NCBI RefSeq assembly: GCF_048128805.1
Contig: NC_136020.1
Coordinates: 14,359,239 to 14,423,238, forward strand
Source: Centroberyx gerrardi
Lineage: Eukaryota > Chordata > Actinopteri > Beryciformes > Berycidae
Direction of reading: 5' to 3'
DNA length: 64,000 bases
Shown one piece after another: positions 37,632 to 49,900 of this stretch (the stretch's first letter is position 1; each line of letters opens with the position of its first letter). The notes beneath the pieces are model-generated. The model was not told the DNA's origin. It did not search any database and worked only from the letters and a program-made list of their open reading frames with translations. Position numbers and translations under genes: made by a program.

Positions 37632-40600
37632 CTGAGAGAAGGATGGAGGGGGGGGTAGTTGGTGTGAAATACCAATAAAGCAATTCCACTGATAAAACTG
37701 ACTCTGTGATAAGACTTTGATAGCTGAAAAACACTTTGGTTTCAACAGTTACAGATAAGTTTCCATTTTAATTCTACTTTCTCTTTCCTTCTTCTGCATA
37801 AAGTTACAGCTCCAATGCTCTTTCAATAGGACTTCTAAACATTTCTTGACTTCATGACTAGATTTTAAGATTTTGGTTGGTGTTCAGTGTAATATTTGCT
37901 AAGAGTGGTTGGGCAAATGAGTAGGCCATGTCAATCCTTAGCTGAAGATTATTCTTCACAATCACAGTTATCACAGTAATATGTGAAATGACAATGGGTG
38001 TACAACAATATCAAATGTGTGTACTGGGACTGAACAACAGTTTTTCAGACTTTTTGAGGAATTCCTAAACTTTTCAGGACCTTAAAATTAGCAAGTTAAT
38101 TTTCCATGCTTCCCCAGGTTTTCCAGGCCTGTGATGAAACCGCGCTGAAAGAGACTGCGCTGAGCCAGCCAGCGACTGCTGCTGCGCATCTCATAGTCCG
38201 TGACCGTACGCCTCTAATCTGAGCTTTATAAATAACCGTGCGTGGGTTTAATCCCAGTCGGAAGGACAGATGTGGGAAGCCACACACACAAAATTGTGTA
38301 ACCTTACCCTCGGTATCGGTGGCGCTGCTGATGACGTTGGTGAGCTTGGCCTTGAGGCTGGTGTAGGTGGCGCTGTTCTTGCCCCCCGTATCGTAACGGC
38401 CGGTGCCCAGAGACACCACACACTGCACCGGTGTGTTGGGCCACAGACACTTACACTCATGGATGGCCAGCGCTGTGGGGTTGTTTATCAGGAGACCTCC
38501 ATCCTACAGGAGAGGGGAAAGAGAGGGAAGGGAAGAGATGAGAAGGGAAGAGGAGGGATAGAAAAGGGAAAAGGGAAGGGAAATAGAAAAGGAAAAAAGG
38601 AGATGAGAAATTACTATTTTGATGCATCTTTCAACTTTTAATTATTTATACTATGTATTTACACTGTTTTTATGTTGTCTGTAACTTTTATGTGTGATTC
38701 TGATGCTGCTTGATTGGCCAGATATCTCTTGGAAATGAGATTCCTAATCTCAGTGAGATTTAAGTGGTAAAGTAAAGGTTAAAAAAGACGGGAGCACAGG
38801 AGAGGAGAGGAGTTTTAGTTAATCTACCATGGTTTTGCTTGATTGTTCAATCATCTGAGTTTCCAATCCAAATCCATGTCCCTTAGCTTTATTACAATGT
38901 GACAAAACAGAATCACCATACAGTTTGACTAAATCAGGAAACTGTTCTGGACATGGCAGACGTAACAAAACAACAAAAAAATGTTTTACCTGTGAATAAA
39001 ACAATGATATACAAGACTTGCTACTTTTATGAGACTTGTGTCTAAGCAAAATCTCTGACAATCAAATCGTGAACAGTATAAAACAGAAAAAAATGATCAG
39101 GGTTAAAAGCATGTCGGCCTGCAGCAAGAATGAGCTCGGGAGAAGGAGCTTGTGACATGACTGACAACTTTCACTGCTGCTTTGATACCTGCCAATTACC
39201 CTGAGGTAACCCAACTGTAAAGTGAACTGGCAATGATCTGTATGTGTGTGTGAGTGTGTGTGTGATGCCTAGAGTGTATTTACACCCCAAATCCTACCCC
39301 AGACAGACATTCTCCCATCCTTTGACAGGATCCATCTAACTAGCTCAGAATGAAAGTAATGAAAGTTTAAGTTGTATACTGCCAGGGGCCTGCAGAATTT
39401 TAAACAGCTCATTGTGGGCGTGTGCGTATGCGTGTGTGTGCGTGTGTGTGTGTGTGTAAGAGCTTAAGGCCAGTCAGTGATATCTTCTCACCTCCAGGAA
39501 GACTGGATATACACAAGATACCTGAGGCAGGGCAGGAAATTAGCTTTTCTATCCACCGGCCACTGTGGCTGCTTCAAAAACTTTCACCCGCCAAATATGT
39601 TGTTTTTATGATAGAACAGCACATATCTGGTAACCTCTGAAAGTCAAGATTACTGTTTTACTGTTTTTACTGTCTGTGTAGATTCAGTTCAGTCATCCAG
39701 GTAGTAAGAATAAAAACAAAATCCACTGGATGTAAAATTGATTGTTTATGTATAGGTAACTGTTTATATGTATGCTTGTTGTTTTAATATGCGATTTCTC
39801 CCTATGGTGAAAATGGCCCTGTGAGGACAAATGAGGTGAATTGGACTAGCAGGCCGAGGGCGACAGAGCCGGGCCGGGGTAACGGAAGCTCCTGGGCCAG
39901 AGATGTGCTGCGCTGGCAACCAGATCTGGCAGATACAAGAGAATCCGCTGCCCGCTTCTCGACCCCACTCAACCAAGAGTGCACTTCTTCTTCAATCCCC
40001 GTTATTCACAGGCAGAGCAAGTATGAGAACAGGCAGAAAAAGCTGTTTTTTTTTCACTTTTTTTTTTTTTTTAACAAAATAATGTTTCAGGATTAATGTT
40101 TGAGTGTAGTGCACTTTGCCAGCCTAAATGATGCCAACACTGACAGAAAGGGGAAAATCAGGCTGAATGGACTGGTTTAGCGCCCTCTGTTCTTTCCCAG
40201 TCTGTCCCAAGTCCAGTGCTGGATCATATCCAACCACTGAAGGGCTTTTAAGCTACCCGGAGTGTGTTTGGCTAGGATTAATCCACTAAAACAATAATCT
40301 ACTCATGGTTATCTGTGTGAGAGAGTGTGGCACACAGGAGGTCCAATCCCCCCCGGCAGAGCAGAGGGTAAAGGTCATTTCCACTTCTCTGCAGGGGGTG
40401 GGCAGCAGAAAAATACCCCAACAGCTTAAATCCTCTCCCCCTTCTGGGCTAAAACAAACACTAAGTAGCCTTGCAAATGTCAGTAAACAACAACCGATAC
40501 AGAAACAAGAGCAAACACACTCAATCACCATGGGTGCCTAGTAGTAACCTCAATGGGAACAAAAAGGAAAAAGCATGCTGAAAGCTTGGAAGATATACCA

Positions 40601-41688
40601 GATATGTTACATTTTTTTTTTTTTTATTTCTACAAATTAAGCTAATGCCCTTAACCAGAGCAACTTACAATGACTGAACATGTAGGGCCTTAATGTGTCA
40701 GGACACATCTGTTGATAGACACATTGGCTGTGGTGGGGTTCAAACCTGTGACCATTAAGTTATGGGACAACCTCTCGAACAACAAGCCCACTCTGCTGCC
40801 CTGATACCATTACAGGACAATGTAATACATATCGTGCTTTGCCCAATTATAAGCCCAACTCATTCTCAGATGTAGCCTGATGAAATACTGAAACACGGTC
40901 TGCACTGTCGAGGCACTAGGCTATTTACACCAGCTGCTCCTCAGCTCTGACATTTGACCTCTCACCTCGGGGTCAGGGTAGCTCAATGAGGTCCGGCCCG
41001 CTTCCAATCACAACACAAAAAACCAAGCACACCCGACGACATGGAATGAGCGATGGGATGACCAAGCCAGCCTCAGAGACAAGCTCGGGCTAGGTGCCAA
41101 GACTGTGGCATGCAGCAGTAACCGATGTCTGCAGAGACTTTGCAACCGTTATAAACCCTTTCACCCCTTTTCACACCTGTACTGTGAGAATCTGAAGGCT
41201 GATGCACAGGGCTGAGGGACATAAAAGTCTGTTTCATCCACAGGTAATTTATTACGGGCAGCGAATGTATTGACAATAAGGCTCCTATGGGCTCATATTG
41301 TGCCTCGATTCATGCGTGGTATGTTTGTGTGTGCGCATGCTTATGTGTGTGTGTGTGTGTGTGACTGCCTGCGTATGAGGCTGGGGTAATGCATTGGATT
41401 CACCTGAGGCAGATTCATTTGCCATTCGGCCGCCTGTGATAACAAGCACACTGGGGAGGCGTGTATACATGTGAGTGTGTCACAGTCCACAGATATAGAA
41501 CGACTGCTAACATCATTAATGCCTTGATGCAAATGCTACTGAAATGCATTATTGTGTGTGTCCAAAAGTCAGAACTGGGCATTAGGCTACGATGCAATAA
41601 CAATGGATTGCTATAACCAAGGAATCCGGTGCAGTGAGAAATAGGTCAACTCTATCTCTACATTAAGTCTGTGAATGAGTCTCTCTCC

Positions 41689-41722
<34 letters not shown>

Positions 41723-41988
41723 TGATCCCCCGCAACGGCAGAACTCCCCTGAGAAATATCACCGCTGGTGCTGAAAACTAGAGTGGGGGTGAGACCGGTG
41801 GGTGGCAACTGTAGCTCAAACTGTCGACGAAAACACTGTGCAGCTCCAAGAGGAATGTGGAGGACAACACACACAACTCATTGACTCTCCATCTTTCCAT
41901 CCGTCCCTGTCTCCTTCCCAACGGCCATGGGAAACAACTCAAAACAGATCGTTTGTACAGAGATGTGAATAGGAACACAAGTATGTAA

Positions 41989-42030
<42 letters not shown>

Positions 42031-45000
42031 TGTACATGCAAACTGCAGAAAAACAGTAGTTGCATTAGAAATGAATGGAAGTTATATAAGAAAAAAAAAT
42101 GAAATTTGGAAAATTATAAAAATTATAAATTACATCTTTATCCATAGTGGTGGTCATCAACTCTAGCAACATGGTTGACAACTGTTGATTGATTTCTAAA
42201 TCCAAAATTTCTAAAGCCAATAAATAACTTTGTTCAGGTTAACTGAGCTGATTACTTTGAGCTTGAGCTTACTTTGTTTGTTTTGTAGCAGAGGCTAAGA
42301 CTAAAGACAAGACAGTTTACAAGCCAACAGATTCAGGATGGTGTTGTGGCCGGGGGACTTCTCTAGCCAAGTAGCAGTATGCCAAGCTAAGACACTGCTC
42401 CACAGAGCTACAGATGGCACAGGGCCTGGTGTGGCACAGGCAGGCAGACAGCACCACTATCAATCCTCCAACGCATTGGGACCAGGGTGGGAAAAAGCCA
42501 TCAGCCAAATGTTGGTACATTTTACCTGTGGCTGTTAAGATGCTCTGCATCTTTAGGTGGTAATCAACCATCATCTGGAAGTCCTATTCAATTTTTAAAA
42601 ACTAGTTGGCTGACGAAGCAGTAAGTGTCTGATGAATTTTGGGATGTATGAGTCACTGTGGCTGGCCAAAAAAAAAAAAAAAAGGTTCCTGCTCTAATCT
42701 GGATAAGCACAGAGGGACTGCAGCTGTCAATAGCTTCTCAGGCTAAGAACAAGTAGTTTGCTTTAATTCTCATTGCCTAGGAGAATCAAGGCTTGGATCG
42801 GTAAATATGCAAAGTGGGATTGGGGATTAGGATCCGTTATTGACTATAACATTGCAAAGGCTGTCTACCGGGGCTCTTGTATTAGGAGATGTCAGGGGAG
42901 AGAAAATACTTGTTAGATGGAAGGACAAGGCTAATTTTGCCTAAGTAGGTTTTATCAAAATGAAGCCAAGGCTTAAGCCTAATTGCTGCCCATAAAGACC
43001 ATCTAAAGACATCTGGCCTAAGAATTAAATTACAAAAACAACAAATTGAAACAACTCTATTTGAACAGTTCCCAAGAGGTCGGCCATGATTTACGGACCC
43101 GAACAGCATAAAAGATCATCGTGTTAACAAGTAAATTACAATAACACCACTTCTGCATCTACATTTTAGCCATTTAGCAGATGCTTTTATCCAGAGTGAC
43201 TTATAATTAGTGCAACAGCAGAATAACTTTAAAATCCTAGATAACAAACATTACAAGCGACCAGTAATGTGTAAGGGTCAAAGCCGCAGCACCCTGGCAA
43301 TACATGTAAAAAATATTCCCATGTCCCCAGTAGAGGTGAGCGGAGATGCTATACTAACACTGAATACTATTTGTATCTGTACTTGTTCAACCATAAAGAA
43401 TATTTGTATTATAATTAAAAAAAAATAGATATATCAGAAGCTAAATCTTATTTTCAGTCAAATTTGTTTTCTCCATGACTATGGGGACAAACAAATTCAG
43501 AAGAAACAAATATTTGTATAAAACGAATTATTCATGCTTTGTCAAATATGGTGTTCAGATTCACGATCATTCCTAGTCCCCAGAATGATGACAGAGAAAT
43601 TCTAGGTAAAGAAATAACATTCAGAGATAAAAAGTAGAGAAGATTGTCTTTTTTTTCCTCTGGACTCACCTGTTTACCTCTATTTACATGGGTCAGCCTG
43701 TGTGTGTGTGTGTGTGTGTGTGACCCACATGAATCAGTTGGACCATTATGTGTAGCTAGTTGAAAGCAGCTTTATTTCCATTCACTGACTTCCTAGTTCC
43801 TGAAAACAGTCAGTGCCCTTTTAATCTCTCTCTCTCTCTCTCTTTCTCTCTTTCTCTCTCTCTCTCCGTGACACAGGTGCATCGTCCACAGCCAACAGTG
43901 ACTCAACAGAAGCAGGACTACCATCCATGACCTAATACACTGCACTGTGTCCCTGGTCAATATGAGAATGCAAAGGAGTAATGTGCGGCTCAACATGCCG
44001 ACAGCCACTAGGATGGCATTTTAACACAAGGCTGTGCAGCCAAGTATCAGATTGATCCATTATCTAATACTGATTGCCAATGTATTTAACATTTATCAGA
44101 GCATTGTGAGATCATGTATCCACTACAGTGCAGGCCACTCACATTTGCATTTTAGATATTTAGCTAATGCTCCTATCCAGTATGACTTACAATGAATGAG
44201 CGGGTAGGCGTTTAGAGAGAAAGAAGAGAGAGAGCACTCTGATCAGTCAGGTCATAAAAATGTCCTGATGAAGGAATACCTAAAACAGGGGGAACCCTAG
44301 TCTGCCATTTTATATCTGTAATAATAATAAACTTTATTTGCAATAACTGTATTAGCAATGACTGAGATAACTATAATCTCCACAGCCACATCTCTCTCAG
44401 AGAGGTCCTCTTCACACCACTAGTTTAGTGTTGAAGAGCCATTTTCTTGCAGTCTGACCAATCAATAGACCTCCACTAGGGCAGTGGTTTTCAATCTTGG
44501 TCCTCAGGGCCCACAGCCCTGCTGGTTTCATTCTAGCCATTTAATCAGGCACTATTTTACAACTGGGATGCGAGATGAATACAATGAACTACCTGGTTGG
44601 ACAGAAAACCAGCAGTACTCTGGACCAGGACTGAACACCACAGCACTGGGGTGGCACATTTAAGGCCAGACGTGGGGATTAAACCTGTGACCTTTTGTTA
44701 CAGAAGTTTAATATCTAAAAGTTTAATATCTAAAAATGTCATACGATTGATACATACTATGATATCACGGCAAAAAAACCCACAAAAACATCCACCAATG
44801 TGTTAGTTCACTTGACTTGGACATCTTTTTAGCAACTTTTGCACAGATACAGATACAGATTGGGTGTCTGTTTTTGTCTGTTTTTTGTCAGCTGTCAAGT
44901 GAAATAGTTCCGTATTTCACCAGTTTTGTCCACTAGTTTAAGTGGACTGGGATTCAGTTCAAGACACGGTGGACTGTTTGACACTGTTGCCACGTTTTCA

Positions 45001-45585
45001 ACTGTTTGACTCTGTTGAACTTTGCTGCAGTCCACTGTCAAGAGCCAGACTGCGGTCTGTCAATTCCAATCCTTCTGTTAGATATTCCAATCTGCACATT
45101 TACACACTCTGAAGGTGACTCTGAAATGGAATTTCAGCTTGCAGAAAACATTTGGTGAAACCATCAAACATTCATATAATTCAATATTGAATTCAATATT
45201 TCGCAAGGGTATGGAAGCAGTATTGAAATTTCGGCTATTGTCACAACACTAGTAGGCCAAACTGCCCACACTTACTGAGACACTGCAAGATCATGTATCT
45301 TTCCACAGTGTGGGCCAGCTGAAACATCTCCTCGGACGACGGCTGTCTGATGGACAAGAGCCCAGTCGGATATTCTCTTTCATGGAGAATCAGAAGCTCT
45401 TCCCATTTCCCTCCAGGAAGGTAGGCTGAGTTATAAGACCAAGGGCTCTCTCTCCCTCTCTCTCTACATCTCTCTCTCTCTCTCTCTCTCTCTCTACATC
45501 TCTCAGCAGAGATGTTTGTGCCAATTAGGAGATTGCTTTCAAGGTTAGGGGATCTAAATAATAACACTAACGTACACACATAGAT

Positions 45586-45625
<40 letters not shown>

Positions 45626-46850
45626 CAGTTAAAGGCATCTGTCTTTGGCATAGCCTCTTAGGAAATGTAGCACCATAGTGGAAGTGTATTGATTGGTAAG
45701 ACTGCAAGGAAATTGCTCTCTCACACTCAACTAGGCCCTCTCAGAGAGATGTGGCTCTGGAGATCATTGGCTGAGTAATCTGAGTCATTGTTAATACTGA
45801 TATAAAAGGATGCTTCCAACTCTTCTGAGGAAAATAATTCGCCAGCACACACATGTGGCAATTACGTGGCAACACCTAATATTGTTGATACAATTAACAT
45901 AAATGTTTAATAGAGTATTATATTTTATCGCTGAGGATCACATTGCCTAGGTCATGAACACTACTGGTCCAGGGAAAATAGCCTCTACATACTGAATTGA
46001 GGTTCTTTTCAAAGGGAAGACCTGTGATTTTTATGTCTTATCTATGGGTGAAGCTAGAGGGAATTAGTGCTTCAGAGAGTCAGCAATGCAGACAGGAGAT
46101 GACATCGGATTTGTTTTTTCCTTTTCATTATTTATTTACGTCACTTGTTATCTATGCATTCTGTTGTTCTGTGTTTTGTTATCATATCTGTTAGCAGTTG
46201 TCATCATTTTCTGTTATCCTAGTCAATTGTGTTTTTGTATGTCATCTTGATTTGGAATTGTTTTGGATTTATGTTTCTTTCTTTTATGTTTTTTATGTTT
46301 CTTTTGAGTTAAAATACTCAATAATCATGAGCACTTGTTTTTTTTTATCTAATCTGCAGAAAATTGTCATTCTTTCCTCTTTTTGCTATGTTTTATTAGT
46401 TATATGTTCAAATAGCTAAACTCAATTGAACTGAGCTAAACAAAGGCCTTTCTCATCCCTCTTAGTTCCATTTCATACCTGGTGGAGGTCTTTTCCCAGG
46501 ACAAATTCCTGGAAGTAGCCTGGGGCGGCAGACGAGGCCCGGATGGCCTGCCACATTTTGTGTTTGCAGTCGCCAAGGTAGTGGGATCTCACCCCCGGCA
46601 TGAGCCTGTAGTTCCTGAACACATAGGCCTTCAGAGGCAGACCCCTGTTCACAATGGTGCTCACTGCTGACACCTGGTGGCCAGATACAGTAAGCACATT
46701 AACGGAGGAACATGCCAAGTCATTTTTATTTAAAAAGGAATTTTCACAAACAGGTGTGTTCCCAAAGTGCTTTACAGAAAACAAAGGACAAAAGTACAGA
46801 TAAAAATGAGAGATAAAAACCACAAGCACATCATAAATTTTAAGATCTGA

Positions 46851-46918
<68 letters not shown>

Positions 46919-49900
46919 TGTGTGTGTGTGTGTGTGTGTCTATGAACAGGCTCAGCTCAAATAGGATTTATCCATGCACAAATTAAACATTTGTCCACAT
47001 ACTGTAGTGCTTAGAAGAAATAGGGCTTACTTTAGGGCAGTTTGTGTTCCTGGCACTCTCAACCATAAGCCCCTCACCCATCCGTTCCCTAAGGAAAATA
47101 CAAAGACAAACTAAAGACAAATTTGACATCACCAGTCCCTTTGAAATCGGTTATTACTAATAGTAGGAAGGAAGAAAAGACTGTAGGCAAAGAAGGAAAG
47201 TAGGAAGAAATCAAAGAGGGAACGAAGGAATCAATGAATGACCAAGGTAAGGAATCAGGAAAAGATGGACGGGGGTAATCACAGAATGAAGGGAAGAATG
47301 AATGATAAAGACAGAAGGAAGATGGAAAGAGTCCCGCAGACTGACTTGAGGATGTTTTCCCAGACTTCACTGTCGTAGAAGGCGTGGCTCCAGCCCATCT
47401 TGACGGTGCCAACAATGACGTTCTGCTTGAAGACGTCCGAGCCCAGCTTCCTGTACATGTCCTCGCACTCCTCCAGTGGGATCTGGAACACACCCAGCAT
47501 GAAGGCCAGGATGGCGCCTAGCAGAGAGAGGGGCGAGGGTGACGTGCCAGTGTGCAAGGGGTGACTTGAGGGGCAATTAAAGGGGCTGGCATCCTTCTTA
47601 TTAGCACAAATTATGACAGCAATCCCTCTTATTTGAGATGAAGGGGGCAGTATTGGCTCCTTTGAATGAATCCACACAAAAAAGACTATGTTTGGTATTC
47701 TGCTTACACATTGTTCTCTGCTTCTAATCAATATGGGTCAGGGTTAGAGGATAAGCTATATGAGAGTAAAGAAATGACAAACAACAAGCAGTGGTAGTAG
47801 TGTACCTGTGCTGACTCCACAGATGTAGTCAAAGAGCTGGTGGATAGGTTTTCCCGTCAGGCTCTGCAGTTTATAGAGAGTCTGCAGGGCCACCAGTCCT
47901 CTGCAACCAAGACGCAAACATTTAACAACTTTACCCACAACATGACGCACCACATAATGCTTTGAACCATCGCTCTAAACACAATGAAGTGGCCTTGACC
48001 ACTTTGCCCTATAATGGAAGTGGTTTCTTTGCATTTTCTCTTACAGCACCACAATCTGTCAGTAATTAGCTAAACTAGAGTATAATCCTTCTTAACAAGT
48101 AATTTAGTCTTATATTTTAGTCTTGAGATCAGATTTTTTCTCGCCAATAAAGAGTAAGAAAACAGTTTTATATATATATATATACAGTGTGTATACATAT
48201 ATATATAAAACAGTATATATATATGAAAATGTCACAGATTATTATTTTGAAATGGAATTTTATTTCCAGAATAGCTTTACCGTGTTCCCCCTCCGTCTAT
48301 GGCCAGGACCCGAATTCCTCTGCCTTTGACTGGGTCGGTGTAGCCCACCAGGGCCAGCGCCTCTCTGACAGCAGCTTGGAGAGGAAGGTCTCTGGCCTGG
48401 CGCAAACGCAGCAGGCAGGGCAGCACGCTCTCCTAGAGTCAGGAAGACCAGGCAGAGGTGTTTTAATGCATGGATGAATTTTGCAAGAAGATGTGAAATG
48501 AGGAACCAGAAAGTACATGACAATAGGATGCAAACCTGAACACCTTTATCATTAACACAAACAGTGGAGATTGTTTTCGGACTCCCAATAATCCATACAG
48601 CAAGTGTAAATAATCTTGGGGTGCAAATACTGACTATATTGGCGGTAATGTACAGCAGTGTGTTCATTTACTGAGAAAACTATAGTCCTTTAGGGCCAGT
48701 AATGACATTCTGATTTTATTCTTCTCCGCTGTAATCCGGAGTGTCATACAGCCAGAAATTACTGTGTGGTATAACTGCTGTTCTGTTTAAGGTCTGACTG
48801 TCAAATAGGGCTATACACAATAAAAAAAACAGACACACACACACACAACATTGCACTAATGCAATTTTCCAATTACGAAAGGCTAAAGGTATTCCAGGGA
48901 GCCTCCTATCACAGGGGAAGTGATATTTGATGTGAAACTGAGCTGTTTGGGGAGCAAAGTATAAAGAAGATTCTGACATTGATGTATTATCTCATCTCAC
49001 AATCACCAAAGCACACGGATACTAAAGCTACAAATCAAGTTACATGTCACAGAAAATCTTTGTCCAAACTAAGCTAATCTTAAGCGTCAGTATCTCATCT
49101 TCCTGCACCCTTATTTTATTTAAACACTAAAAAACTTAATTGTGGAGAAAATCTGTGTCATATTGAAATCACAATAGTCAGGAAAAAAATCACGACAGAA
49201 ATTTTTTGTCAATATCGTGCAGCCTTAACAAATGCACAGCCACCAAAACACACACTAACCTTGATGGCCACACCTCGGGTCTCGGGGAACTCCAGGAGAT
49301 GATAGCTGAGCTCCTCCACTCGACTGGTAAGGAGCTTGACGTCGGTGACCCTCTGCAGGCCTTTCACCAGCGCTCTGGTCCTGTTGTCTACACTCACCCT
49401 GGCTATGATCTGCAGGAGGAACATACCCCCATGTGAAGTGAGTGTGCAAAATGCAAGGACCATCCTCTTAATATCACGGCTCCTACACATTTTCCATTAA
49501 AACACTCCATACTTTTTCCAGACCTCCAGATTTGAAGATTTTGCTCAGTTTTCAATATGATCTATGGTGAAAGTGGCTGGACAATATGGCTATTAATCTG
49601 TCCATATCAGTCTATGGCTGAAGACTATTCTTCAACAAATACCACAACATGTGAAATGACAATGGGTGTACAACTATGTACTGTAAAATGTGCAGTCAAT
49701 GTAAACTGAATGCACATATATATTAGGGACACTTACTCTTTTCATGAAGTACACTGATAAGGTGAATCCAGGTAAAAGCCATTATCTCTTATTGATTTCC
49801 CTTATTAATTCTATACCAATCTCAAAGGAGGAGATGTAGATAAAGAGAAGCAGATGAGTTAGAGAAGGATTTTTAAGCTTTGAGACAACTGAGATGTGGA

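Larger units (their letters stand above)
38504..46478 (-). other. pnpla8: Large pnpla8 intron (8.0 kb)
   Basis: Between the exons with residues 600 and 601. It contains several SINE fragments, a hAT-like MITE, (CA)n and (GA)n tracts, and one exon-like segment at 45276-45425 whose phase does not fit insertion into pnpla8. Nothing else coding is seen. Confidence 0.85.

Noticed and set aside
40178-40190. CTCF-like site 'agagggcgcta'
   Set aside because: A half match to the core only; too short to call.
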